Shown here piece after piece: positions 53,731 through 63,121 of a stretch of DNA of 64,000 nucleotides; position 1 is the first letter of the stretch, and the number at the start of each line of letters is the position of its first letter. The notes beneath the pieces are model-generated. The model saw only the letters and a list, made by a program, of their open reading frames with translations, did no database searches and was not told where the DNA came from. The stretch is from Bacteroidales bacterium (GTDB lineage Bacteria > Bacteroidota > Bacteroidia > Bacteroidales > UBA932). The stretch is from contig JAFWOY010000039.1 in NCBI GenBank assembly GCA_017509755.1, forward strand, positions 1 through 64,000, given 5' to 3'. Both the position numbers and the translations under genes were made by a program.

Positions 53731-54896
53731 TGGAACCACAAGCCAAAAGACATATCGCCATCCTCGGTTCGACCGGATCGATCGGCACCCAGGCCCTGGA
53801 CGTCATCGGGCAGCATCCCGACCAGTTCGAGGTGGAACTGCTCACCGCCAACAACAACAGCCGCCTGCTCATCGAACAGGCGCGCCGGTTCAACCCTTCC
53901 AGTGTCGTCATCTGCAACCCGGATTTGTACGAAGAGGTGGCAGCGGCTCTCGATCCCTTGTATATCAAAGTTTTCACGGGTATCGACTCCATCTGCGAGC
54001 TTCTCAGGGATCCACAGATCGATATCGTGCTGACCGCCATGGTCGGCTTCAGCGGCCTGCGGCCCACTATCGCCGCCATCCGGGCCGGCAAAGCCATCGC
54101 CCTGGCCAACAAGGAAACCCTCGTGGCGGCCGGAAGCCTGATCATCCCGCTCGCCCGTGCGTGCAAAGCGCCGATCCTGCCCGTCGATTCCGAGCATTCC
54201 GCCATTTTCCAGTGCCTGCAGGGTGAGCATGCCCGATTGGAGAAGATTCTCCTGACGGGCTCCGGCGGTCCTTTCCTGCACAGCAGCAAGGAAGAGATCG
54301 CGGCCGCCACGCGAGAGCAGGCACTCAACCATCCCCGCTGGAAGATGGGCGCCAAGGTCACCATCGACTCCGCCAGCCTGATGAACAAAGGGCTGGAACT
54401 CATCGAAGCACGCTGGCTGTTCGGCGTAGAGCCGAAAGACATCGAAGTCGTCATCCATCCCCAGTCCATCATCCACTCGATGGTCCAGTTCTCCGATGGC
54501 TGCGTCATGGCCCAGCTCAGCCTGCCCGACATGCGGCTGCCCATCCAATACGCACTCTCCTACCCGCAGCGCATCGACCTGAACACGCAGCGGATCGACT
54601 TCGCCACGCTGGGACGGCTCGATTTCGAAAAACCTGATACGGACCGTTTCCCCTGCCTGCAGCTGGCTTATGAGGCCCTGGAAAAAGGCGGCAACGCCAC
54701 CTGCATCATGAACGGAGCCAATGAAGTGGCTGTAGCGGCCTTCCTCGAGGGCCGGCTCCGGTTCGCGGACATCCCGGAGATTATCGCTACCACCCTGTCC
54801 CGCTGCGACTTCCTCGCCGCCCCCAATCTCGACGACATTTATAGCACGGATTTTGAAGCGAAACGCATCGCCGCTGAAATCGTAAACAGATCCTGA
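53730..54896 (+). CDS. dxr: 1-deoxy-D-xylulose-5-phosphate reductoisomerase
   Basis: 388-residue NADPH-dependent enzyme for the second step of the MEP isoprenoid pathway. The nucleotide-binding GSTGSIGTQ is at residues about 12-20, the substrate/metal motifs are VDSEHSAIFQCLQ and the GSGGPF loop, and ATIDSASLMNKGLE-like residues (here VTIDSASLMNKGLELIEA) follow. The C-terminal domain is complete. It shares its stop with the rseP start (TGATG). Confidence 0.95.
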   Translation: MEPQAKRHIAILGSTGSIGTQALDVIGQHPDQFEVELLTANNNSRLLIEQARRFNPSSVVICNPDLYEEVAAALDPLYIKVFTGIDSICELLRDPQIDIVLTAMVGFSGLRPTIAAIRAGKAIALANKETLVAAGSLIIPLARACKAPILPVDSEHSAIFQCLQGEHARLEKILLTGSGGPFLHSSKEEIAAATREQALNHPRWKMGAKVTIDSASLMNKGLELIEARWLFGVEPKDIEVVIHPQSIIHSMVQFSDGCVMAQLSLPDMRLPIQYALSYPQRIDLNTQRIDFATLGRLDFEKPDTDRFPCLQLAYEALEKGGNATCIMNGANEVAVAAFLEGRLRFADIPEIIATTLSRCDFLAAPNLDDIYSTDFEAKRIAAEIVNRS

Positions 54897-56278
54897 TGGT
54901 TGTACTGCTCAAGATTATCCAGGTCATCCTGGCCCTTTCCCTGCTCGTGCTTTTCCACGAGTTCGGTCACTATAGTTTTGCCAAACTGTTCAAGACGCGG
55001 GTGGAGAAGTTCTACCTGTTCTTCAACCCGAAACGATCTTTGCTGAAGTTCAAGCGTTTCGGCGGCAAATGGCATTGCAAGGCTTTCGCATCCAACGAAG
55101 ATCCGGAATGGGACGCACACCCGGAGAACACCGAATACGGAATCGGCTGGCTGCCGTTCGGCGGCTACTGCAAGATTGCCGGCATGATCGACGAATCGAT
55201 GGATACCGAGGCCATGAAACTGCCTCCCCAGCCGTATGAGTTCCGGACCAAGAAGGCCTGGCAGCGTTTCTTCATCATGTTCGGCGGGGTCCTTTTCAAT
55301 TTTATCCTGGCCATCGTCCTCTATGCGGCCATTCTGGGCACCTGGGGCGAAGAATATCTGCGCAACGAAGACGCCGTGTACGGCATTGCCGTCAATGAAC
55401 TCGCTGCCGAGATCGGCTTCCGCGACGGCGACCGGATCCTGGCCTTCGACGGTGTTCCGACTGAGAATTTCAGCAACCTGCAGGTTGACCTGGTCCGCTC
55501 GCAAGCCCGCGAAGCGACCGTCCTCCGGGACGGTGACACCATCACGGTATCCATCAACCCGGACTATCTGCCTGCCATGCTCAACACACCGGGTATGTTC
55601 GACCTGGCCTTTCCGTTCGTCATCAAGGAGATACAGGCCGAATCGCCCAACGCAGCGGCCGGCCTGCAGCCCGGCGATGCTTTTGAAGGCATCAACGGCA
55701 CCCCGATGTTCCTTGTCCAGCAGATCCAGAAAGAACTCCAGCAGCACCGGGAAGAAGAGATCACCGCTTCCATCCGGCGCGGCGAAGCAGCCATTGTCCT
55801 TCCGCTTCAGGTGGATACGGCAGGGCATATCGGTGTCCTGCTTGATACCGACTTGAACAAGTTCTTCCAGGTAACGACCCGCGAATACAATCTGCTCTCC
55901 GCCATCCCGGCCGGTGCCAGCAAGACCTGGACGACCATCAAGGGATATGTGCAGGAACTCGGCCTGATCTTCTCACCCAAGACGCAGGCTTACAAGTCGG
56001 TCGGCAGTTTCATCGCCATCGGGCGCATCTTCCCCGACACATGGGACTGGTTCCGCTTCTGGTCGCTCTGCGCCTTGCTTTCCATCATGCTGGGCGTCAT
56101 GAACCTGCTGCCGATCCCCGCCCTGGACGGCGGGCATATCCTCTTCCTGCTCTTCGAGATGATCACGGGCCGCAAGCCGTCCGACAAGTTCATGGTCGTC
56201 GCCGAATGGATCGGGATGATCCTGCTCCTGATGCTGATGGTCCTGGCCTTCGGCAATGACATCCGCAGCCTCTTCTGA
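54896..56278 (+). CDS. rseP: Site-2 intramembrane zinc protease RseP
   Basis: 460-residue inner-membrane protease. The zinc motif HEFGH lies in the first membrane helix (about 21-25) and the third ligand in the LLPIPALDGGH motif of a late helix (near 405). Two PDZ domains lie between (GFRDGDRILAFDGVPTENF, then AAGLQPGDAFEGINGTP). It cleaves anti-sigma factors and other membrane proteins. It forms a tight M23-dxr-rseP-DUF4837 run. Confidence 0.94.
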   Translation: MVVLLKIIQVILALSLLVLFHEFGHYSFAKLFKTRVEKFYLFFNPKRSLLKFKRFGGKWHCKAFASNEDPEWDAHPENTEYGIGWLPFGGYCKIAGMIDESMDTEAMKLPPQPYEFRTKKAWQRFFIMFGGVLFNFILAIVLYAAILGTWGEEYLRNEDAVYGIAVNELAAEIGFRDGDRILAFDGVPTENFSNLQVDLVRSQAREATVLRDGDTITVSINPDYLPAMLNTPGMFDLAFPFVIKEIQAESPNAAAGLQPGDAFEGINGTPMFLVQQIQKELQQHREEEITASIRRGEAAIVLPLQVDTAGHIGVLLDTDLNKFFQVTTREYNLLSAIPAGASKTWTTIKGYVQELGLIFSPKTQAYKSVGSFIAIGRIFPDTWDWFRFWSLCALLSIMLGVMNLLPIPALDGGHILFLLFEMITGRKPSDKFMVVAEWIGMILLLMLMVLAFGNDIRSLF

Positions 56279-56301
56279 CAATCATAAAAAACGATAGCTC
56301 T

Positions 56302-57285
56302 ATGAAACGGTATCTCATTCTGTTCGCACTGCTGCCGGGCCTGCTGCTCCTGACGGGTTCCTGCACCAAAGAAAAGAAGAAGCAACTCCTTCCCGGCATC
56401 AGCGGCAAGGCCGGCGAAGTGGAGATCGTCTCCAGCAAAGCGCTCTGGGAATCGGAAGTGGGCGCCGCCGTCCGCACAGTGCTGCAGGCGGAATATCCCT
56501 ACACGCCGCAGAAAGAAAGCAAGTATCGCATCTACAACGTTCCGCCGGAGGGCTTTGTCAATGTGTTCCGCTTCCACCGCAACATCCTGTATGTCCACAT
56601 CGCCGACACTTGCAACACCAAAATGGTGGTCAACAAGAATGTCTGGGCGGAGCCGCAGACGATGATCTCCATCTTTGCCCCGGACGAGGCGTCGGCGGCC
56701 GAGTTGATCCTGTCCCGCGATGAAAAGATCTGCGAAACCTTCGAAGATGCCGAACGCGAGCGTGTCATCATCAATGCCAAGGCGTTCCCCAACGAAGGTC
56801 TTGCCTCGCTCGTACGGAACCAGTTCGGCGGAAGCCCCTGGTTCCCGTCTTCCTATTCCATCAAGAAGCGGACTGACGATTTCGTGTGGATCTCCTACGA
56901 GACCACCTACACCACCCAGGGTATCTTCATCTACCGCTTCCCCTACACCGGAGAAGAACAGTTTACCCGGGACGCCCTGGTGGCCAAACGCAATGAAGTC
57001 ATGAAGGAAAACGTACCCGGCTCACTGGAAGGCAGCTACATGATCACCAACCCGGTGATCACGCCCGGCTACTGGCAGAAGACCTACCGCGGACGCAGCT
57101 TCACGGAAATCCGCTCTCTCTGGGAAACCCAGAACGACTATATGGGCGGTCCCTTCATCAGCGATGCTTTCCGTAGCACCGACGGAAAGGATGTGATTGT
57201 GATTGAGGGATTTGTCTATGCACCCAAGTATGACAAACGTGACTATCTGCGGCAATTGGAAGCCATCATCTATTCGTGGCATTAA
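56302..57285 (+). CDS. DUF4837 family lipoprotein
   Basis: 327 residues with a lipoprotein signal ending LLTGSC. The rest matches the Bacteroidetes-specific DUF4837 family: an N-terminal GEVEIVSSKALWES segment, an aromatic middle region (FRFHRNILYVHI, TYTTQGIFIYRFPY) and a C-terminal GFVYAPKYDKRDYLRQLEAI. Function is unknown. It follows rseP by 23 bases and ends the operon before the tRNA-Glu promoter. Confidence 0.85.
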   Translation: MKRYLILFALLPGLLLLTGSCTKEKKKQLLPGISGKAGEVEIVSSKALWESEVGAAVRTVLQAEYPYTPQKESKYRIYNVPPEGFVNVFRFHRNILYVHIADTCNTKMVVNKNVWAEPQTMISIFAPDEASAAELILSRDEKICETFEDAERERVIINAKAFPNEGLASLVRNQFGGSPWFPSSYSIKKRTDDFVWISYETTYTTQGIFIYRFPYTGEEQFTRDALVAKRNEVMKENVPGSLEGSYMITNPVITPGYWQKTYRGRSFTEIRSLWETQNDYMGGPFISDAFRSTDGKDVIVIEGFVYAPKYDKRDYLRQLEAIIYSWH

Positions 57286-57316
57286 AAAGGGCTTGCAGCA
57301 AAAAGAAAGAAAAAAT

Positions 57317-57347
57317 TTGTAGTTGAAAAAAGTTTTTCTATCTTTGC
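57317..57347 (+). promoter_or_regulatory. Promoter of tRNA-Glu (and rpsT)
   Basis: TTTG at 57317-57320, exactly 19 bases, then TATCTTTG at 57340-57347. The tRNA starts 28 bases later. Confidence 0.85.
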
Positions 57348-57375
57348 GGTCCCGTTCGTAAAAGACTGGGCTGTT

Positions 57376-57450
57376 GGCGGGTTCGTCTATCGGCTAGGAC
57401 GAGAGATTTTCATTCTCTAAAGAGGAGTTCGACTCTCCTACCCGCTACCA
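57376..57450 (+). tRNA. tRNA-Glu, anticodon UUC
   Basis: Cloverleaf with a 7-base acceptor stem (GGCGGGT with ACCCGCT, one G-U pair), an anticodon stem AGAGA/TCTCT around loop TTTTCAT giving anticodon TTC, a 5-base T stem AGGAG/CTCCT around TTCGACT, and an encoded CCA end. It lies 19 bases before rpsT and may be cotranscribed with it. Confidence 0.95.
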
Positions 57451-57469
57451 AAATATAAAAATTGAAGTA

Positions 57470-57724
57470 ATGGCAAATCACGCATCAGCAGACAAGCGCT
57501 TCCGCCAAAGCGAGAAACGCAGAGTGCATAACAAATACTATGCACGCACGACAAGAAACGCCATCAAGGCGATCCGTAACACCACCGACAAGGCAGCCGC
57601 AGAGGCTTCGATGCCGAAAGTGTTCGCAATGATTGACAAACTGGCCAAGATCGACGTCATCCACAAGAACAAGGCCGCCAATCTGAAGAGCGGAATCGCA
57701 GTTTACGTGAACAAGCTCGCATAA
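57470..57724 (+). CDS. rpsT: 30S ribosomal protein S20
   Basis: 84-residue basic, all-helical ribosomal protein. The N-terminal [19 protein letters not shown], then [17 protein letters not shown], and the C-terminal [21 protein letters not shown] match S20, which binds the 16S 5' domain. It follows the tRNA-Glu gene and is ended by a strong terminator at 57751-57784. Confidence 0.95.
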   Translation: MANHASADKRFRQSEKRRVHNKYYARTTRNAIKAIRNTTDKAAAEASMPKVFAMIDKLAKIDVIHKNKAANLKSGIAVYVNKLA

Positions 57725-57750
57725 ATTGCTTTTTTGTCGAGAGGATCTGA

Positions 57751-57784
57751 AAAAACTTTCCAACCTTTGTTGGAAAGTTTTTTT
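57751..57784 (+). terminator. Intrinsic terminator of rpsT
   Basis: AAACTTTCCAA and TTGGAAAGTTT form an 11-base stem with a short loop, preceded by A and followed by seven T. Confidence 0.9.
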
Positions 57785-57797
57785 ATTTCCCGACATC

Positions 57798-58478
57798 ATG
57801 AACAAAAGCATCAAAACCTGGAATGAGGAAGAGCGGCCGCGGGAGAAGCTGATGCAACAGGGAGCAGCCGCCTTGACAAACGCCGAACTGCTGGCCATCC
57901 TGCTCCAGTCGGGCACACGCACCAAAAGCGCCGTGGACCTGGCACGCGAACTGATGGCGGATAGCGGCGGCCGGCTGGACCAGCTTTCCCGCTACGGCCC
58001 CAACCGGATGATGACGCTCGAAGGCATCGGTCCGGCCAAGGCTACGACCATCCTGGCCACCTTCGAGCTGGCCCGCCGCCTGGCAGCCGAGATTCCCGAA
58101 GATGAATTCACGATCCGGACTTCGGACACCGTCGCCCGGATGATGACCCCTTTCCTGCGCGACCTGTCCCATGAAGAATGCTGGGTCATCTACCTCAACC
58201 GCGCCAGCCGGCTCATCGGCAAGGAAAAAGTCAGCGTCGGCGGCATAGGCTCCACCATCGTCGATATCAAGATCATCGTCAAGAAGGCCGTCGAGCGGCT
58301 GGCAAGCAGCATCATCCTGGTCCACAACCATCCATCGGGCAATCCCCTCCCCAGCGATCAGGACCGCCGGCAGACCGAAGCGCTCAAGCAGGCCGCCGCC
58401 GTGTTCGACATTGCTCTTGTCGACCACATCATCATCGGCAAGAAGAAGTATTTCAGTTTTTCGGACGAGAACTATTGA
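57798..58478 (+). CDS. radC: RadC family JAMM protein
   Basis: 226 residues from the ATG at 57798, directly after the terminator. An N-terminal helix-hairpin-helix part (about 1-75, MTLEGIGPAKATTIL) is followed by a JAMM metalloprotease-like fold with the zinc motif VHNHPSGNPLPSDQD. RadC has been linked to repair and natural transformation, but the enzyme activity is unproven. Its last 26 bases overlap the end of the esterase gene on the other strand. Confidence 0.9.
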   Translation: MNKSIKTWNEEERPREKLMQQGAAALTNAELLAILLQSGTRTKSAVDLARELMADSGGRLDQLSRYGPNRMMTLEGIGPAKATTILATFELARRLAAEIPEDEFTIRTSDTVARMMTPFLRDLSHEECWVIYLNRASRLIGKEKVSVGGIGSTIVDIKIIVKKAVERLASSIILVHNHPSGNPLPSDQDRRQTEALKQAAAVFDIALVDHIIIGKKKYFSFSDENY

Positions 58479-60021
58479 GCATCGGGCGGAGGACGGAGGT
58501 CCAGACAGCATAGCCCTTCGGGCTCAGGTGAAGCGAATCTCCGGCAAAGTATTCATCCTGGGCTTGCCCCTCGGGAGAGAGCATCGGTGTGGTAACGTCC
58601 ACGTAGTGGATGCCGTGCTCCGTCTGGGCGTATTCCCGCAGCAGTTCATTGGCAATGGCTTTCTTTCCCCAGGTGTTCTTCTGAAGCGGGGCATACTTGA
58701 TGGAAAGCAGATAGAGTTGCGCCTCCGGAAACACTTCCCGGAGCCGGCCGCAGAAAATGCGGTACAGGTCGCAATACTGCAGGGGCGTGAGGTCATCCTC
58801 GTTGCCGCAGAGGTCGTTGTCGCAATAAATGACCACCGCCTTCGGGTGGAAGCCGGCAGTCAGCTGGTCAAAGTACAAGAGCTGGTCGCGCAGGGTAGAA
58901 CCACCATAGCCGCGGCGAACCGTCTTGAGCGGGGCAAGATCCTCCGCCACAGTATTCCATAGCACGATGGAGGAACTGCCCAGCAGCAGCACATCACAAT
59001 CGGCTTCCCCGTCGGAAGGTGCACCCAGCGCCTCAACGGCTGTGTCATATCGGTGAAGCCATTCGTTGCGGACATGGTAGCGGACCGGAACCGTACCGGC
59101 CATCGAAGTCCAGTCGGAATAAGGATCGAACACCGTGTTGCCTTCCCCCGCACAGTACAAGGTCTCCATGGCATACGTTGCCATTTGTCCGGAAGAATGG
59201 CCCACGCCCGGTACCTCACAATACGTCCAGCCGAACGGAACGCCCCGTCGCTGCGCCTCACCACGCAGGTAAGCGAAAAACGTACGTGCCCGGTCCAGGC
59301 GATTGATGCCCTGTGCATCCGCCTCCGGCGTTTTGCGCAGGACGCCACCCCGGTCGGTATCCAGGGCGCCGACCTGAAGGATCATCTTTTTCTGCAGGAA
59401 ACGGGCAATCACCTTGTCGGACGCACGGTCCGTCCCCTTGAGTCCGTAAGGATACGGCAGCGACGGGTCCGGGAACGTGAACCAGCCCGGCGCACCGACA
59501 ACAGCCCTGTCCACATACGGCGAGTCATGGAACAGGAGGAAGCGGTGGATGAACTGGCCGCCCGCAGAATGCCCGATCATGTCATACCGCCGTGCCTGGA
59601 TAGCAGAATGTTCCTTGATGAAAAGGAAAATCCGGTCGGGCAGCTGCACGGTACGGTCCGCGGTTTTCTTGAGATTGCCATCCTGATCCCGGATTCCCAC
59701 CTCCTGGTATTCCCGGACCGGATAGGTCGCAGCCGGAAATTCGAGCGAAAAAGCAATCACGTTCACCTTACCCAACTTCTCCCTGACCGCATTCAGGAGC
59801 GGACCCGCATCCCGGCCCGCGCCGGGAATCAGCATCAGGACCTGCGCCGTGGCCGGATCCGCCGTTTCCGGAAAGTAATAATGGATCTTGACGGGACGGT
59901 CGGCAAAAGGTTTATAGGCATTGTACTCGACAACCCCGCTCCCGGGATTGAAAAGCGGTGCGGCCAGGCTCTGCAGAGCCATCAGGAGGCAGCCGGAAAG
60001 GAAGAGGCAGAAACGTTTCAT
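58453..60021 (-). CDS. Alpha/beta-hydrolase fused to an SGNH esterase, exported
   Basis: 522 residues with a signal peptide (1-20). The N-terminal half (about 25-310) is an alpha/beta hydrolase of the feruloyl esterase or PHB depolymerase kind with a nucleophile elbow GHSAGGQ (near 150-156) and a late His in GVGHSSGQ. The C-terminal part (about 340-520) is an SGNH/GDSL hydrolase: block I Ser in LLGSSSIVLW, a central YCDNDLCGNEDD region, and the DxxH pair in GDSLHLSPKGY. Two esterase folds in one chain suggest action on acetyl or feruloyl groups of plant polysaccharide. It is a minus-strand single gene. Confidence 0.8.
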   Translation of the reverse strand: MKRFCLFLSGCLLMALQSLAAPLFNPGSGVVEYNAYKPFADRPVKIHYYFPETADPATAQVLMLIPGAGRDAGPLLNAVREKLGKVNVIAFSLEFPAATYPVREYQEVGIRDQDGNLKKTADRTVQLPDRIFLFIKEHSAIQARRYDMIGHSAGGQFIHRFLLFHDSPYVDRAVVGAPGWFTFPDPSLPYPYGLKGTDRASDKVIARFLQKKMILQVGALDTDRGGVLRKTPEADAQGINRLDRARTFFAYLRGEAQRRGVPFGWTYCEVPGVGHSSGQMATYAMETLYCAGEGNTVFDPYSDWTSMAGTVPVRYHVRNEWLHRYDTAVEALGAPSDGEADCDVLLLGSSSIVLWNTVAEDLAPLKTVRRGYGGSTLRDQLLYFDQLTAGFHPKAVVIYCDNDLCGNEDDLTPLQYCDLYRIFCGRLREVFPEAQLYLLSIKYAPLQKNTWGKKAIANELLREYAQTEHGIHYVDVTTPMLSPEGQAQDEYFAGDSLHLSPKGYAVWTSVLRPMLNSSRPKN

Positions 60022-60121
60022 GAGCGTGGAATTACACTACTAAGATAGGCAATTAAAAAATAAATATCCGTATTCCGGCTAGTTTTACTATCTTTAAGGT
60101 GTAAAAAAGCCTGACATCCCT

Positions 60122-60775
60122 ATGAAAATCATTCCGCTCGGAGAAACCGATTCCCTGCTGGGCCACTATCTCGCGCAGATCCGCGACATCAACGTCCAGA
60201 AAGACAGCCTGCGTTTCCGCAGGAACCTGGAACGCATCGGGGAAATTTTCGCCTACGAAATCAGCAAGACGCTCCGCTACGAAACCGTGGAAGTGGAAAC
60301 ACCGCTGGGCATCGCCCCTTCCCGTGTCATTGCGGAACCGCTGGTGCTGGCCACCATCCTGCGGGCCGGCCTGCCCCTCCACCAGGGCCTGCTCAACTGC
60401 TTCGACGATGCGCAGAATGCCTTTGTGGCCGCCTACCGCAAATACGGCAAAGGCAACGAATGCGAGATGCTGATCGAATACCAGAGCTGCCCGACCCTGG
60501 AAGGGAAGACCCTGGTCATCGCAGATGCGATGCTGGCTTCAGGCGCGTCCATGCTGATGACCTACGAAAGCCTGGTAGCAGGCGGTGAACCGCTGCATAC
60601 ACATATCGTCTGCCCGGTCGCTTCGCGGGACGGCGTGGAGAATCTTTCGAAGAATCTGCCGCACAAGCGCGTAACGTTCTGGGTAGGCGCCATCGACGAG
60701 GAGCTTACCAACCACTCCTACATCGTCCCGGGACTGGGCGATGCCGGAGACCTGGCCTTCGGGGCCAAGAATTAG
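60122..60775 (+). CDS. upp: Uracil phosphoribosyltransferase
   Basis: 217-residue enzyme that salvages uracil to UMP with PRPP. The PRPP-binding loop is DAMLASGASM (near 140-149), where many family members have DPMLATGGS. The uracil-site region GLGDAGDLAFG lies at the C-terminus, and LRAGLPLHQGLL is the first conserved segment. A TATCTTTA box at 60089-60096 may be the promoter. Its stop codon abuts the miaB end on the other strand. Confidence 0.92.
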   Translation: MKIIPLGETDSLLGHYLAQIRDINVQKDSLRFRRNLERIGEIFAYEISKTLRYETVEVETPLGIAPSRVIAEPLVLATILRAGLPLHQGLLNCFDDAQNAFVAAYRKYGKGNECEMLIEYQSCPTLEGKTLVIADAMLASGASMLMTYESLVAGGEPLHTHIVCPVASRDGVENLSKNLPHKRVTFWVGAIDEELTNHSYIVPGLGDAGDLAFGAKN

Positions 60776-62098
60776 CTAAACAATCTTGCAACGCAGGGTC
60801 GCGGAAGTGCAGGAAAGCACTTCCACGGTCACGTATTCCCCGGCCTTGTGTCCTTCCGCCGGGAAAACGCAGGTCTTGTTCTGGGAGGTCCGGCCCATCA
60901 GTTCTGCTTCACTGCGCTTCGAAGGGCCTTCTATCAGAACTTCGTACGTATGCCCGACGCAGCGCTGGTTGCTGGCGAGGGAAATCCCGTTCTGGAGAGC
61001 GATAATCTCATTGAGGCGCGCTGTCTTGACGGGCGTAGGGACATCATCGGGATAGTGCCGGGAAGCCCGGGTACCGGGGCGCTCGGAATATTGGAACATG
61101 AAAGCACTGTCATAGCGCACTTCCCGGAAGAGGGACAGTGTCGCTGCATGGTCTTCGGCCGTTTCTCCGCTGAAGCCGGCAATCACATCCGTCGTGATGG
61201 CACAGTCAGGCAGCAGTTCCCGGATGCGGGCAATGCGCGAAAGGTAGTGCTCCCGGGTATATTTGCGGTTCATCTTTTCCAGCATCCCATTGCTTCCCGA
61301 CTGGACGGGCAGGTGGATGTGCCGGCAGATGTTCGGATAGCGCGCCATCGTCTCCAGCACAGCATCTCCCATATCCTTGGGGTGAGAGGTGGCAAAACGG
61401 ACGCGGACCTTCGGGTCGAGTAGGGCGACGCGTTCGAGCAGGCCGGCAAAATCCACGCGTTCCGCCGGCTTGTCCGGATTGCGCCAATTGTAGGAATCCA
61501 CATTCTGGCCCAGGAGATTGATTTCCTTATAGCCCGCGGCAATCAGCGCTTCCGCCTCGCGGACAATGCTATGCGGATCACGGCTTCGTTCGGCCCCGCG
61601 GACAAACGGAACGATGCAATAGGAGCACACGTTGTTGCAGCCGCGCATGATGGAAATAAAGGCCGTGACGCCCGCAGGGTCCATCCGGACCGGTGCGATG
61701 TCCGCGTACGTCTCTTCATGCGAAAGCAACGTATTGATCTGTTTGCCGGAAACCGATACAGACTCGACCAGGCGCGGCAGGTCTCGGTACGCATCCGGAC
61801 CGGCTACGATATCCACGGCCGCATTTTCCAGCAGCTGCTCTTTCAGGCGCTCGGCCATACAACCGAGGATGCCGACCACGACACCGGTCCGCCGTTTTTT
61901 CTCCTGCCGGAAAACATCCAGCCGGCCGAGCACGCGCTGCTCCGCATTGTCGCGTACCGAACAGGTGTTGATCAGGATCAGGTCGGCCTGGTCCATCCGG
62001 CGGCAAAGCGCATAACCGGCTTTCTGCAGGATGGCGAGCACCACCTCGCTGTCGTTGACATTCATCTGGCACCCGTAGGTCTCAATATACACTTTCAT
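60776..62098 (-). CDS. miaB: tRNA-2-methylthio-N6-dimethylallyladenosine synthase
   Basis: 440 residues from the ATG at 62098 (MKVYIETYGCQMN). The N-terminal MTTase domain contains three Cys for one iron-sulfur cluster (TYGCQMN, NTCSVRD, LGCMAER). The radical SAM motif is RGCNNVCSYCIVPF (CxxxCxxC), and a TRAM domain ends the protein. It adds a methylthio group to i6A37 in tRNAs reading UNN codons. A divergent promoter pair is shared with the lipoprotein gene on the right. Confidence 0.95.
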   Translation of the reverse strand: MKVYIETYGCQMNVNDSEVVLAILQKAGYALCRRMDQADLILINTCSVRDNAEQRVLGRLDVFRQEKKRRTGVVVGILGCMAERLKEQLLENAAVDIVAGPDAYRDLPRLVESVSVSGKQINTLLSHEETYADIAPVRMDPAGVTAFISIMRGCNNVCSYCIVPFVRGAERSRDPHSIVREAEALIAAGYKEINLLGQNVDSYNWRNPDKPAERVDFAGLLERVALLDPKVRVRFATSHPKDMGDAVLETMARYPNICRHIHLPVQSGSNGMLEKMNRKYTREHYLSRIARIRELLPDCAITTDVIAGFSGETAEDHAATLSLFREVRYDSAFMFQYSERPGTRASRHYPDDVPTPVKTARLNEIIALQNGISLASNQRCVGHTYEVLIEGPSKRSEAELMGRTSQNKTCVFPAEGHKAGEYVTVEVLSCTSATLRCKIV

Positions 62099-62116
62099 AG
62101 CACTTGGATTTCGCCG

Positions 62117-62140
62117 CAAAGATAAGTTTTTATATCTTTG
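62117..62140. promoter_or_regulatory. Divergent promoter pair with mirrored -7 boxes
   Basis: TATCTTTG at 62133-62140 faces the lipoprotein gene, and its exact complement, CAAAGATA at 62117-62124, gives TATCTTTG on the minus strand facing miaB. The two boxes are separated by 8 bases, so RNA polymerase could not bind both at once. Confidence 0.65.
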
Positions 62141-62162
62141 TATGATGAATCGGATTTTGAAA

Positions 62163-62666
62163 ATGAAACGCATCCTTGCCATCCTGACGCTTGTACTGCT
62201 GCTCGCAGGCTGCAGTACGCAGCAGAATCCTGTGATCAAGGACTACCGGCTCCGGCAGTCCGGCGAAGTGGGATTCGGCGCAGCTGGCGTGACGGCCGGC
62301 CTGGTCCTGGAAGTCGATGTGGCCAACCCCTCCGCCTCCCGCTATACGCTGGAATCGCTGGAGGCCGTCCTCTACAGAGGCTTTGAGACCAGTCCCTTTG
62401 CCGACCTGACGATGCCGGAAAGCGTGTTCATCGAACCGCGCAGCGAAGCCACGGTCCCTATCCCGCTTACGGCCCGGTTCACCCGGCCGCTCGCCTTGCT
62501 GAGCGGCAGTTTCAGCACGGACCTGAACGACTATACGGCCGACATCGACCTTACAATCCGCAAAGGTTCCCTCAAGAAACGGATTACCCGGGAACGGGTT
62601 CCGCTGACCGAACTGACCAGCCTGTTCCCCCAAGATACAAAAACGGAAAGCCATGAAAAAGAATAG
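62163..62666 (+). CDS. LEA14-like (WHy) domain lipoprotein
   Basis: 167 residues from the ATG at 62163. The lipoprotein signal ends LLLAGC. The remainder resembles the LEA type 2/WHy beta-sandwich (GLVLEVDVANPSASRYTLESLEAVLYRG, then ATVPIPLTARFTRPLALL), often seen in small Bacteroidetes envelope proteins. Function is not known. Earlier in-frame starts (62142, 62145) would add a charged prefix. It overlaps the SPOR gene by 14 bases. Confidence 0.72.
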   Translation: MKRILAILTLVLLLAGCSTQQNPVIKDYRLRQSGEVGFGAAGVTAGLVLEVDVANPSASRYTLESLEAVLYRGFETSPFADLTMPESVFIEPRSEATVPIPLTARFTRPLALLSGSFSTDLNDYTADIDLTIRKGSLKKRITRERVPLTELTSLFPQDTKTESHEKE

Positions 62667-63120
62667 CCTGCTCGTCTTGCTCGCCGCCCTGTTGCTGGCT
62701 TGCACCGCCCATGCCCAAACCGCGGTCGACAGCACCCTGCTGGGCTCCGATATCCTTTCGCTCATCAACCAGAAAGGCCGCGGAAGCGCGATAGTCAACC
62801 AATCCATCGAACTGCGGAACGCCCTCTCGCGGCACATCGTTTCCAACAGCAGCACCAAGATGCAGGGATACCGTGTCCGCATCTTTTTTGACAGCGACCG
62901 CACGGCCCGCGCCAAGTCGGAAGCCATTGCCGCCAGTTTCATGGAGCGTTATCCCGGCATCCAGGCTTATCGCAGCCACGTCAGCCCCTATTTCAAAGTG
63001 ACTGTCGGCGATTTCCGCACGCGGGCCGACGCCCAGCGCTTTGCCAGCCGCCTGACCAACAGCGGTGCCTACCCTTACGTCTTCGTCGTCAAGGAACAGA
63101 TCAATTACCCGAATTTCTGA
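62653..63120 (+). CDS. SPOR domain-containing exported protein
   Basis: 155 residues with a signal peptide (1-21, ending AHAQ). A short linker is followed by a SPOR domain (about 75-155: GYRVRIFFDSDR, then YFKVTVGDFRTRADAQRFASRL), which binds denuded peptidoglycan glycans at division sites. The rest of the protein has no other domain. It lies between the lipoprotein gene (14-base overlap) and rpoN (2 bases). Confidence 0.88.
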   Translation: MKKNSLLVLLAALLLACTAHAQTAVDSTLLGSDILSLINQKGRGSAIVNQSIELRNALSRHIVSNSSTKMQGYRVRIFFDSDRTARAKSEAIAASFMERYPGIQAYRSHVSPYFKVTVGDFRTRADAQRFASRLTNSGAYPYVFVVKEQINYPNF

Positions 63121-63121
63121 C

